Shown here: piece after piece, positions 17,475 through 25,988 of the stretch
Numbering within the stretch: the first letter of the stretch is position 1
How the letters are laid out: each line of letters starts with the position of its first letter
Assembly (NCBI RefSeq): GCF_900109265.1
Contig: NZ_FNZM01000010.1
Span: 277,816-341,815 of the forward strand
Direction of reading: 5' to 3'
DNA from: Paraburkholderia tropica
GTDB taxonomy: Bacteria > Pseudomonadota > Gammaproteobacteria > Burkholderiales > Burkholderiaceae
DNA: 64,000 bases
Notes under the pieces: generated by a model
The model's database searches: none
Seen by the model: the letters and a program-made list of their open reading frames with translations, nothing else
Told to the model about the DNA's origin: nothing
Program-made: the position numbers and the translations under genes

Positions 17475-20400
17475 TCAGAACTCGTAGCCGACCTGGGCGC
17501 GTGCGCCCGCGTCGCCGTTGTTCGTGACCGCTACGCCGACGTTCGCCAGCCAGTGCATATTGGCCGAACGATACGTGACGGCGACTGCCGCCGCGCTGCT
17601 GCCCTTGTAGTAGCCGCCGCCCGCCGCGACCACGGTCTTGCCCGGGCCCGAAGGCGTCAGGTTAGGCATGGCCATGGCCGCTGCCACGCCCGCATACGCG
17701 TTCTTCTCGACCGTGTTGATCGAGCGCTGCAGGCTTTGCACCTGCTGGTTGAACGTGTTCGACTGCTGCGAGAGCGCGCTGTTCATCTGGCTCAGGTTGA
17801 CCGCGTCCGTGCCCGACGTGCCCGCCGCGACGTTGGTGATCTGCCGCTCCGAACCTTCCGAGCCCACCGACACCGCGCCTGCGCGGTCCGCAACCGAATT
17901 CGCGCCGATGGCAACCGAGTTCGCCGCCGTGGCCGACGCGTTGCGGCCGAGCGCAACCGTGCTCTCGCCCGACGCCACCGACGAATCACCGATCGCCGTG
18001 GCGTTATTGCCCGACGCCGCTGCGCCGCCGCCGAGCGCGATGGTCTGCGCGTTCGTCGCCGATGCCGGACCGTTCGCACTGTTGACCGAAAGCGCCGTGG
18101 AACCCGTCGTGGCGATGTTCTGCACGGCCTGGTTCAACGCGTCGACTTGCAGGTTGGTCGCGAAGAGTTGCTGGCCGGTCACGGCGTCGCGGCTCGTCGA
18201 CGACAGATCCGCGTTTTCCAGACCGCTGAGCTTCACGTTGCCGCCCGTTGCGCTCGCCAGCGTGATCTGGTCGTGCGCATCCGAGTCGTAATGCACGGCG
18301 CCGGTGTCCGTGGCAGCGCTCGCTGCGACGTTCGTGTCGCTCGCGGCGAGCAGGGTGCGGTTGACCGCGGACATCTGCACCACGGAGTTCGACGAGCCGC
18401 TCGCATGGATCGCGTTCGCGCCGCCCACGACATCCGCGAGATCGGCCGTGTTTTGCGTCACGCGGCTGTCGAGATTCGCGATGGCGTCGCCGACCGTGTT
18501 GACGACCGTGCCGCCTACCGAATACGACGGCGCGACGAACGCACCCGCCGAGTTGATCGACGCGCCGCCGCCCAGTGCGCTCACGACGCTGCGCATCTGA
18601 CCGACGTTGACGGCGTCGTTATCGGCCTGACCCGCCGCCATGTTGACGATGCGGCGCGTGTTGGCCTGGCTTTGCGCGGTGTAGGCATTGCCGTCGGCGT
18701 CATAGGCGGTGAACACGCCCGTGCCGTCGCTGCCCACGGAGACCGTGTTCGACTGGTTGGCCACCGAGCCCGCGCCGAGCGCGACGGCGTCCTTCGCGTT
18801 GGCGTAGGCCTGCACGCCGAGCGCGACGGCGTTCATCGCGGGCGTGTAGGCACCCGAACCGATGGCGATCGATCCCGCGCCGAATGCGCGCGCGACGTCG
18901 GTGGGCGCCGCACCACCCACGCCGTTCGCATAGCCCGCGACCTGTGAGTAGTAGGCCGCGCTCTGGTAGGAACTGGAGCGGCCCGACGAGTCCACGCCGG
19001 AGCTGCCATTGACGTTCGAACCGGGCGCGGACGCGCTCATCAGCTTGTTGCCGCCGCCGCCCGGGGTCAAGATCGTGCCCATGATGTCCCAGACCTGCCC
19101 AACGCTCGCGGCGTCGGTGTCCACAATGCCGTTGGCGACGTTGCTAATGCGCGTGCCGACGGGCAGATAGCCCTTGGACCAATCGTCACCGTCGACGTGA
19201 TAAGGGCTATTGCCCGTGCCCTTGTCCAGCTCGATATGCGGGCTGCCTGAATCAATCGAACCCGCCACATAAGTCACGGCTGCATTGGTGACGTTGCCCA
19301 TGCTGTCGAACGTGAAGCCGGCCGAGGCCATTTGCGCCACGTTCACGGCCGCGCTGTCGGCAATGCCGTTCGCGAGACCCATGAGCTGACGCGCACCGGC
19401 CGTGCCCGTGAAGTCAACGTTCGCACCGTCGGTGTCTTTCGCAACGGTGATGTCTCGCGTGTCCTCGTCCTGCAGGGTGAGGCCGATCTTGCCGTTCGTG
19501 ATGTTGTACGTCAGGTTGTTGATCGTAGTGGTGTTCGCACTGGTTTCCTGGATCGTTGAGAAGAGCTGCGAGCCGTTCACCGCGTCGGTCGAGTCGGCGC
19601 TCAGGCGACCAGCCGCGACGTTCGTGAGCGTGCGCTCCGCGCCCACGTCGCCGATGCTGAGCGTACCGACCGGCGCTACGCCCGCGAAGGCGTAGTCGTT
19701 GTCGCCGATTGTGGCTTCCGTGGTGGCGACGACCGGCGCGGTCTTCGCGTCGGCGCCGAGCGCGATCGAGCCGTTGTCCGCCGCGTGCGCATTGCGGCCG
19801 ATCGCAATACCGTCGATGCCGACAGCGGCTGCATTGGCGCCGAGCGCGATGGCTTGCGCGCCGGTTGCGCCGTCGTTGTTGAAGTTGCTGTAGCTGGTGT
19901 CGCTGTTCACGCTCAGATAGTGCAGCGACGAACTCGTGATCTTCCGGTCGATGGCGTAGAGCTGCGCGCCGTTGACGGCGTCGGTACTCGTGCTGCTGAG
20001 CGTGCCCGCCTTGATGTTGGTGAGTGCCACCGGCGTGGATGAGCCCGCGCCGCCGAGCGTCACCTTGCTGTGCGCCGACGAGTCGTAGACCACGGCGTCG
20101 GCGAGCTTGCCCTGGATGTTGGTGACGTCGCCCGCGAGGTTGGTGACCGCGCCGGCGATGTTCGTCACGGTGCCCGCGAGGTTGGTGACCGACTGATTGG
20201 TCGCGTAGAGCTGCGCGCCGTTGACGGCGTCGGTGCTCGCGCCGCTGAGCGTGGCCGCCTTGATGTTGGAGAGTGCGACCGGCGTGGAGGTGCCCGCGCC
20301 GCCGAGCGTCACCTTGCTGTGCGCCGTCGAGTCGTACACCACCGCGTTGGCGAGCTTGCTGTCCACGATCTGCTGCGCCGCATAGAGCTGCGAACCGTTG

Positions 20401-20957
20401 ATGGCCTGCTTGCTGGTGGCGTTCACGTCGCCGTCCGCGAGACCCACGATCTTGTGGCCGGTCATCGTGGCCTGGCTGTCGAACGCCGCCGTGCCGTAGA
20501 CCTTCACAGCAGCGTCGCTGCCGGTGCCGCCGCCGGTGCCGCGGATCTCGACCGTCTTGCCGTAGTTGACGAGCGTGCCGTCAGCATAGCCCGAAACGCG
20601 TGCGGTCGACGTAGTGAAACCGTAACCGCCATAGCCGTCGCCGGCGTTGTTCAGCGAGAAAGTGAGGCCGTCAGTCGTGCCCTTGCCGTCGGTCGAGCAG
20701 TCGATTCGCTCGTATCCCCCCGTATTGCCCCACGCATAGCCGGCGGCGCCGGAACACAGTTCGAGCGAGCCTTTGCCGACAGTGCCGACCGTGGCCGCGC
20801 CGGCGGAATTCACCGCGAGACTCGCCGCGAGCCCCATGGCTCCGGTGGCGATGACCGCCATCGTGCGCGATGATTTTCCGCGCGCAGCGGCAGTTTCCGG
20901 CGCAGCTACCCAGGTTTGGTCTGTTTCACTCCAGACGGAGCGATATATTTTGTTCAT
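17475..20957 (-). CDS. Trimeric autotransporter adhesin (YadA-like)
   Basis: Outer-membrane trimeric (type Vc) adhesin of 1160 residues. It begins with an extended signal peptide region (MNKIYRSVWSETDQTWVA) and a hydrophobic core to about residue 54. The passenger has YadA head repeats (IAIG.NA / IALG.DA patterns near residues 375-405 and again near 980-1030) and many neck motifs of the form STDAVNG(A/S)QL. A short coiled coil of seven-residue repeats (TN(L/I)AG.V) occurs near 260-280. The C-terminal ~75 residues form the YadA anchor, ending in Phe (ARAQVGYEF). It is convergent with allA and divergent from the secreted-peptide gene. Confidence 0.95.
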   Translation of the reverse strand: MNKIYRSVWSETDQTWVAAPETAAARGKSSRTMAVIATGAMGLAASLAVNSAGAATVGTVGKGSLELCSGAAGYAWGNTGGYERIDCSTDGKGTTDGLTFSLNNAGDGYGGYGFTTSTARVSGYADGTLVNYGKTVEIRGTGGGTGSDAAVKVYGTAAFDSQATMTGHKIVGLADGDVNATSKQAINGSQLYAAQQIVDSKLANAVVYDSTAHSKVTLGGAGTSTPVALSNIKAATLSGASTDAVNGAQLYATNQSVTNLAGTVTNIAGAVTNLAGDVTNIQGKLADAVVYDSSAHSKVTLGGAGSSTPVALTNIKAGTLSSTSTDAVNGAQLYAIDRKITSSSLHYLSVNSDTSYSNFNNDGATGAQAIALGANAAAVGIDGIAIGRNAHAADNGSIALGADAKTAPVVATTEATIGDNDYAFAGVAPVGTLSIGDVGAERTLTNVAAGRLSADSTDAVNGSQLFSTIQETSANTTTINNLTYNITNGKIGLTLQDEDTRDITVAKDTDGANVDFTGTAGARQLMGLANGIADSAAVNVAQMASAGFTFDSMGNVTNAAVTYVAGSIDSGSPHIELDKGTGNSPYHVDGDDWSKGYLPVGTRISNVANGIVDTDAASVGQVWDIMGTILTPGGGGNKLMSASAPGSNVNGSSGVDSSGRSSSYQSAAYYSQVAGYANGVGGAAPTDVARAFGAGSIAIGSGAYTPAMNAVALGVQAYANAKDAVALGAGSVANQSNTVSVGSDGTGVFTAYDADGNAYTAQSQANTRRIVNMAAGQADNDAVNVGQMRSVVSALGGGASINSAGAFVAPSYSVGGTVVNTVGDAIANLDSRVTQNTADLADVVGGANAIHASGSSNSVVQMSAVNRTLLAASDTNVAASAATDTGAVHYDSDAHDQITLASATGGNVKLSGLENADLSSTSRDAVTGQQLFATNLQVDALNQAVQNIATTGSTALSVNSANGPASATNAQTIALGGGAAASGNNATAIGDSSVASGESTVALGRNASATAANSVAIGANSVADRAGAVSVGSEGSERQITNVAAGTSGTDAVNLSQMNSALSQQSNTFNQQVQSLQRSINTVEKNAYAGVAAAMAMPNLTPSGPGKTVVAAGGGYYKGSSAAAVAVTYRSANMHWLANVGVAVTNNGDAGARAQVGYEF
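19956..20358 (-). repeat. Two 154-base repeats and 21-base heptad repeats in the adhesin
   Basis: The stretches 19956-20109 and 20205-20358 are near-identical and encode the same unit (neck motif, then AVVYDS.AHSKVTLGGAG.STPVAL). Between them (about 20110-20195) four 21-base repeats encode the TN(L/I)AG.V coiled coil. Such repeats allow length change by recombination. Confidence 0.75.
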
Positions 20958-21389
20958 CTAACTACCTATAAGGTGAGGTGAAAGGCGAATGCGCGTGACA
21001 TGGCGCAGGCAGTTCGAGATGCCCCCCGTATGACGATCACGTGCTCGGCGAAATTTATGTGGGGATCAATGCACCGAACATACGATTTGTCCTAAATGGA
21101 CCGCGATGCGGCTGTTCGTTGTCTGAGAGCTTGCCTGGCAGGGAAGGTGTCTTCCCTAAACATGCAGAAGGGATTAGGCGGAAAAGTTGACGTAGATCGT
21201 TTGCGGCTGTGGGGGAATTCTTCCGCAATGAAGGATCACAATGAGGCGTGAGTCAGGTGGCGCTTAATTGTTGTGAACAGTGATCAAAAAATGTCAATCG
21301 GATTGGACGGCGATTCTGTGTTTGATAGGATCAATCCGCCCCCCCAAAACGAGGGAGGCATAAACCAACTTAAATGAGGAAACCTAATC
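20958..21389. other. 432-base divergent regulatory region between adhesin and peptide genes
   Basis: No gene is supported. AT content is visibly higher than in the flanks, especially 21255-21390. It must hold both promoters. Visible items are the palindrome at 21140-21157 and a 7-base inverted pair CGGATTG/CAATCCG (about 21298-21305 and 21332-21338). A possible -10 (TAGGAT, 21327-21332) and GAGG before the peptide ATG are also seen. None is proven. Confidence 0.5.
21140..21157. promoter_or_regulatory. Perfect 7-bp inverted repeat AGGGAAG-GTGT-CTTCCCT
   Basis: Candidate operator or small hairpin in the divergent promoter region. No T-run follows, so a terminator is less likely. Confidence 0.4.
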
Positions 21390-21527
21390 ATGAAAAAAAT
21401 CGAACGCGCTCAACTCGCGGAAATCAAGGTAGCCGGCGGTTGCTGCAAGAAAGTTTGCGCACCGCGCCGTGTCGTCTCGACGCCGGCATCGTCGGGCAGC
21501 TCGGGTGGCTCGCCGGTTCCGCGTTAA
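21390..21527 (+). CDS. Double-glycine leader Cys-rich peptide precursor (candidate microcin/RiPP)
   Basis: A 45-residue peptide too small for routine gene calling. The first 17 residues, MKKIERAQLAEIKVAGG, look like a double-glycine leader for a C39 peptidase exporter: charged start, alternating hydrophobics and terminal Gly-Gly. The predicted 28-residue core begins CCKKVC (Cys18, 19, 23), continues with a basic stretch (APRR), and ends in a Ser/Gly/Pro-rich tail to Arg45. The core has no acidic residue. GAGG is 11 bases before the ATG. A hairpin follows at 21540, then genes for an acyltransferase-like protein and a full C39/HlyD/TolC export system. The leader lacks the Leu(-7) of the classical motif. 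Substrate status is inferred from context. Confidence 0.75.
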   Translation: MKKIERAQLAEIKVAGGCCKKVCAPRRVVSTPASSGSSGGSPVPR

Positions 21528-21539
21528 TCGCGTGAGTTG

Positions 21540-21569
21540 AGCAGGAGGGGCGCATGCCCCTTCTGCTTT
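21540..21569 (+). terminator. Attenuator-like hairpin after the peptide gene
   Basis: A 12-bp stem (21540-21551 with 21556-21567, one G-U pair) and GCAT loop end in TTT. The short T-run suggests partial termination, which would keep precursor mRNA in excess over the export genes. Confidence 0.55.
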
Positions 21570-21618
21570 CGACGTCACGGTCGCGCATGGACGGCGAGTC
21601 GCGTCGCCGCTCCATTGC

Positions 21619-22593
21619 ATGCCGTCATTCACCATGCAAACATCACTCTCCGTCCTGCTGCGTCTTAACCGGCAACTGCGCTACCGGTTCGCCTGTGCGC
21701 GTCATGCGATGCGCCGCGCCGTGTTCGCGAGGCTGTCGTTCGCGGGTGTCGAGCGCGTCGCGTTACTGCGCTGGCTGATCGGCAGTCTGTTCGACGCACG
21801 CTCGCGCGCAAGCGGCATCGCGCGTTACGAAGCGGGGCGCACGGACGTCGGGCTTGCACGCCAACACGCGTTGCGCACGATGTCGGCGGATCTGCGTCAG
21901 CGTTTGCTCGATGAATGCCTCTATGCCGGTCGCGCGCTGCATCGCGACACGTGGCCGGATCTGCGTGCCGCCGGCGCGCACGTGGCGCAGCGCATCCGCG
22001 AAATCAAGGCGCGCGAACCGGGGCGGGCGGTCCTGCTTTCGCCGTTTCATCATGTTTCGCAGTACGCCAACATCTATGTGATCGACGAAGTGCGCAAGGC
22101 GCTTGGCCTCGCGTCCATTGCCGTCGTGTCGGGCGTGCCGCGCGACGTCTACGGCGAGGACGCCGCGATGATCCCGTCCGTGCCGGTGCTGTACACCTAC
22201 GACAGCGACAGTGAGCAGCGCAACAGGCTTGGCTTGCGCGTGGCCCGCGCGTTGCGTCGTGACGGCGTGCTGGCGATCTTCGCCGACGCCGCGCCGTTTT
22301 CGCTCGCGAAATATCCGATGGAAACCGTCGGCGTCACGATGTCGGGGCGCGCCGCGCGCGTGCATAACGGTGTCTTTCGGCTCGGGGCGCCGATCGATGC
22401 CTGTTTGCTGCCGTTTTACCTGACGCTGTCGAACGGGCGTTTCGACGTTCAGGTGGGCGAGCCTGTCGACCTCGCCGCGTCAGACGCGCCGCAACGGCTC
22501 GCCGACGCCATCGACGCCGCGCGTCGCCACAACTATCCGGACTGGCTGTTCGCGGGCCATCCGTGCGGCTATCACTTCGCGCCCACGCGCTGA
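21619..22593 (+). CDS. Lysophospholipid-acyltransferase-like protein of the peptide cluster
   Basis: A 324-residue protein without a recognised name. The region from about 130 resembles the LpxL/HtrB branch of the acyltransferase superfamily: a His motif SPFHHVSQYAN in the place of HxGNWE, then VVSGVPRD, IFADAAPF, an SGRAARVHNGVFRLGAPI segment and LPFYLTL. The N-terminus is Arg-rich with one weak hydrophobic stretch and may be peripheral to the membrane. It sits between the peptide precursor and the exporter genes, suggesting that it modifies the peptide or a lipid needed for export or immunity. Alternative: an unrelated lipid-A-type acyltransferase. The assignment rests on motif pattern, not on a search. 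Confidence 0.6.
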   Translation: MPSFTMQTSLSVLLRLNRQLRYRFACARHAMRRAVFARLSFAGVERVALLRWLIGSLFDARSRASGIARYEAGRTDVGLARQHALRTMSADLRQRLLDECLYAGRALHRDTWPDLRAAGAHVAQRIREIKAREPGRAVLLSPFHHVSQYANIYVIDEVRKALGLASIAVVSGVPRDVYGEDAAMIPSVPVLYTYDSDSEQRNRLGLRVARALRRDGVLAIFADAAPFSLAKYPMETVGVTMSGRAARVHNGVFRLGAPIDACLLPFYLTLSNGRFDVQVGEPVDLAASDAPQRLADAIDAARRHNYPDWLFAGHPCGYHFAPTR

Positions 22594-22665
22594 GCCGCGC
22601 ATAACACGCTGTAGACGAATCACACGCATTGCCGGCACCGCCGGCAACGGGGACCTGATAACAAG

Positions 22666-23874
22666 ATGGAATCGAAGCCTCTTCCCGAGTTTCGGGATAT
22701 TCGCTGGCGCTGGATCGCCTATGCGTCGTCGGCGTTCGTCGTCGTGGCCTTGGTGCTGGCGTTCACGCACGAAGTCGAGCTCAAGCAGGATGTGCGCTGC
22801 GAAATCGTCTCGCCGGCCGAAATCAAGATTCAGGGCGAGACGGGGCTGGTCTCGGCGATCTACGTCGAACCGCCCGCGCATGTCGCTGCCGGTCAGCCGT
22901 TGTTCCGTCTCGAACGCGACATGTCGCTCGCCAACGACGGCACGCGCCGCGCGACATTCGACGCACAGGTGCGCGACGAAGAGCGCCGCGCCGCGGACGC
23001 GCTCTACACGCAACGACGTATCGACCTGAACACTCAGCTCGCGACCGCGCGCGCCAACGAGGCGAGCCGGCGCGCCGAACTCGCGCAGCTCGGCGAACAA
23101 GGCGCGCAGAATGCGCAACTGGTCGGCGAAGCGCAGAAGAAGCTCGCGCGGCTCGAATCGGTGTCCGACTACGTCGTGGCGGATCGAATCGAGCAAGCCC
23201 GCGCGGATGTGCATCAGAGCCGCATCGCGCGCGCGGAATCCGCTTCGCGCAGGCAGCAGACGCTGGCCGCGCTCGCCGACCTCCAGAATTCGCAGACCGC
23301 GCTCGCGGCGCAGTTGAAGGAACTCGACGCGAGCCACGCGCGCGATCTCCAGGAGGCCGACGCGCGTTTCGAGCAGAACCGCCGCGACGCCACCATTTCC
23401 GCGCCGAAGTCGGGCGTCGTCACCTTTTCGCGACTGGTTCAGGGCGCGATGCTGCAGCCGTCGGATATCGCGCTCGTCATCGTGACCGACACCTCGCAGC
23501 CTTTGCGCGCCGAGTTGCGCATTCCGTCGCGGCGGCGCGGCTTCGTGCGCGAAGGGCAGACCGTGCGCCTGAAATTCGACGCGTTTCCGTATGCGAAATT
23601 CGGTTCCTACGAGGCGCGCATCGATTCGATTTCGCGCACGACAGTGGGCACGGCGCCGCCCGCTCCCGCGAGCGCGGGCGCCGACAAAGCCGCCGCCACG
23701 CCGCCCGGCGACGAGTACGTTGCGTGGGTCACCTTGCGCGGCCGCACCTTCGATTACGGCAAGCAGCACTTCGACATCTTGCCGGGCATGCAGGCGAGCG
23801 CGAGCGTCGTGGTCGAGCGTCGCACGGTGGCCGAGTGGGTGCTCGAGCCGCTCTTCAAGATCGCGCGAGGTTGA
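22666..23874 (+). CDS. HlyD-family periplasmic adaptor of the peptide exporter
   Basis: Membrane-fusion protein linking the inner-membrane ABC exporter to the TolC-like channel. The 402 residues show one N-terminal transmembrane helix (about 17-37, WIAYASSAFVVVALVLAF) and a split lipoyl domain (about 50-85 and 240-260, the second half with ISAPKSGVV). A long alpha-helical hairpin rich in Ala, Arg, Glu and Gln lies at about 95-235, with a beta-barrel C-terminal domain. It ends 2 bases before the exporter gene. A Pro/Ala loop near 325-345 is extra. Confidence 0.9.
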   Translation: MESKPLPEFRDIRWRWIAYASSAFVVVALVLAFTHEVELKQDVRCEIVSPAEIKIQGETGLVSAIYVEPPAHVAAGQPLFRLERDMSLANDGTRRATFDAQVRDEERRAADALYTQRRIDLNTQLATARANEASRRAELAQLGEQGAQNAQLVGEAQKKLARLESVSDYVVADRIEQARADVHQSRIARAESASRRQQTLAALADLQNSQTALAAQLKELDASHARDLQEADARFEQNRRDATISAPKSGVVTFSRLVQGAMLQPSDIALVIVTDTSQPLRAELRIPSRRRGFVREGQTVRLKFDAFPYAKFGSYEARIDSISRTTVGTAPPAPASAGADKAAATPPGDEYVAWVTLRGRTFDYGKQHFDILPGMQASASVVVERRTVAEWVLEPLFKIARG

Positions 23875-23876
23875 GC

Positions 23877-25988
23877 ATGCACGTTATCTACCAGAATGAA
23901 GTCGCGGAGTGCGGCTATGCGTGTCTCGCGATGGTGCTCACGCATTGCGGTCGAGCGACGGAGGTTCGCGAGCTGTCGGCACATCGGCCAATTTCGGCGA
24001 ACGGCTTGACGCTGATGGATCTCTATGACGTCGCGACCGAGTTCGGCCTCGAAGTGCAGGCGTTTCGCTTCGAACCTCAGGATGTCGCGGATATCAAGCG
24101 CGGCTCGATCGTGCACTTCGGCGGCGCGCATTTCGTCGTCGTAGAACGTTGCTCGCGCAACTATGTGAAGTTGATCGATCCAGCGATGGGGCGGCGGCGC
24201 ATCTCCATGGATACGTTTCTCGCCAACGTGTCGGGTTTCCTGATCGAGTGCGCGCCCACGCCCGCGATGCAGCGCATCGCCAGACGCTGGCGCGTGCCGG
24301 CCGCGCTCGCGCAATTGCGTGCCCTCAATCCGCAGATGCGCGGCCAGATCACAAAGATCCTTTTCGTGGCGCTCGGCAGCCAGTTCGCCGTGCTCGCGCA
24401 GCCGTATCTCGGCTCGTTCGTGCTCGATCACGTGGTCGCGGAAGACAACCTCAATCTGTTGAACGTGCTCGCGATCACCTTCGCGGGCATCTTCCTGGTA
24501 GGAGCGATCAGCCAGTACGCGCAGGGCGTGCTCGTCGAACTGCTGCACGCGCTGATGAGCGTGAACGCGACGCAGGGGCTGCTCGGCCATCTGCTGCGTC
24601 TGCCGGTTTCGTACTTCGAAAAACGCAACGTGGGCGATGTCTTCGCGCGCGTGAAGGCGCAGGACGAAGTGACGGGCTTCGCTTCGCGTTCGGTCGTCAC
24701 GCTCTATATCGATCTCGCGGTCGGCCTGCTCGCGCTGGCGATGATGTTCGTGCAGAACCCCGGATTGTCATTCGTCGTGCTGGCGATCTTCGGGCTGTAT
24801 GTGCTGGTTTCCGGCTTGATGTTCGCGTCGATGTGGGAAACGCACGCGCGCGTGTTCAACGAATCCGCGCGTTGCGACGACGCGCTGATCGAAACCGTGC
24901 GCGCCGCGCCGCTCATCAAGCTCTCGCAGGGCGAGACGCGCCGCGTCGCGCGCTTCATGGAGCAGTTTCGCAGTTACGCGTCGGTGCTGTTTCGCAGTAC
25001 CCGGCTGTCCGCCACGCGCGACGCCGTGCTCAAGCTGCTCGCACACGCGGAGACGCTGGCCGTGACCTGGCTCGCGGCGAAGCTCATGCTCGCGGGCACG
25101 GTGTCGGTGGGCGCGTTCTATTCGTTCATGATCTACAAGTCGTTGTTCTCCGATCGCGTCGCGCACGCGATCAACACCGGTTTCGCGTACTTCATGCTGA
25201 GCGTGCCCGTCGCGCGCGTGGACGACATCACGCAGACCGAAACCGAGCGTTACACGCCGCTCGAAGATATGCACAAGACGGTCGAGGCGCAGCGCTTCGA
25301 ACGCATCAGCGTGCGCGACGTGACGTTTGCGTATGGCGTGTCGGACCAGCCGGTGCTGCGCCACGCGAGTCTCGATATCGCGCGCGGCGACAAGATCGTC
25401 ATCACCGGGCCGTCGGGCGCGGGCAAGTCGACGCTCTTCAAATTGCTCGCGGCGGCCGAGCAGGCGCAGTCGGGCGAGATTCTGCTCAACGGCATCGCGT
25501 GGCCGAATCTCGCGGTCGACGAAATCCGCCGACACGCGGTGCACATGCGCCAGGGCGACATCATCCTGCACGGTTCGATCGCCGATAACATCTCGCTTTT
25601 CGAAGGCAACGCCGACGAAAAGCGCATTCACGCGCTGCTCGAAGCCGTGGGCCTGCTCGACGACGTGATGCGTCTGCCGATGCGCACGCGCACGGTCATC
25701 AGCGATTCGCTGGCGAATATTTCGGCGGGGCAGCGTCAGCGGCTGCTGCTGGCGCGCGCGCTGTATCAGCCGCGCGAACTGCTGCTGCTCGACGAACCCA
25801 CGTCGAATCTCGATCCGCTTGCCGTGCGGCGGATCGCGTCGCTGTTACGGCGGATCGAGCGCACCGTCGTGGTGATTACGCACGATGTCGCGATGGCCGA
25901 GGGCTTCGATCGCCACTATCGGCTGATCGACGGGGCGTTCGTGCCGGTGGATCGCGCGCAGGCGGAAGCCGCGATGGAGTCGGCGTGA
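23877..25988 (+). CDS. C39 peptidase-containing ABC exporter (PCAT)
   Basis: Bifunctional leader peptidase and ABC exporter of 703 residues. The N-terminal C39 domain has an intact active site: oxyanion Gln6, Cys12 in ECGYACLAM, His85 in GGAHFVVVE and Asp101 in LIDPAMG. Six membrane helices follow (about 155-430). The ATPase has Walker A GPSGAGKST, signature ISAGQRQRLLLARA, Walker B LLLLDEPTSNLD and the switch His in VITHD. It is expected to cut after Gly-Gly and export the core peptide. The start lies 2 bases after the adaptor gene; the stop overlaps the next start (TGATG). Confidence 0.95.
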   Translation: MHVIYQNEVAECGYACLAMVLTHCGRATEVRELSAHRPISANGLTLMDLYDVATEFGLEVQAFRFEPQDVADIKRGSIVHFGGAHFVVVERCSRNYVKLIDPAMGRRRISMDTFLANVSGFLIECAPTPAMQRIARRWRVPAALAQLRALNPQMRGQITKILFVALGSQFAVLAQPYLGSFVLDHVVAEDNLNLLNVLAITFAGIFLVGAISQYAQGVLVELLHALMSVNATQGLLGHLLRLPVSYFEKRNVGDVFARVKAQDEVTGFASRSVVTLYIDLAVGLLALAMMFVQNPGLSFVVLAIFGLYVLVSGLMFASMWETHARVFNESARCDDALIETVRAAPLIKLSQGETRRVARFMEQFRSYASVLFRSTRLSATRDAVLKLLAHAETLAVTWLAAKLMLAGTVSVGAFYSFMIYKSLFSDRVAHAINTGFAYFMLSVPVARVDDITQTETERYTPLEDMHKTVEAQRFERISVRDVTFAYGVSDQPVLRHASLDIARGDKIVITGPSGAGKSTLFKLLAAAEQAQSGEILLNGIAWPNLAVDEIRRHAVHMRQGDIILHGSIADNISLFEGNADEKRIHALLEAVGLLDDVMRLPMRTRTVISDSLANISAGQRQRLLLARALYQPRELLLLDEPTSNLDPLAVRRIASLLRRIERTVVVITHDVAMAEGFDRHYRLIDGAFVPVDRAQAEAAMESA

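Noticed and set aside
17475..20957. Plus-strand frames within the adhesin locus (e.g. 17638-18291, 20070-20873) as genes
   Set aside because: They mirror the repetitive adhesin coding sequence and have no start signals or motifs.
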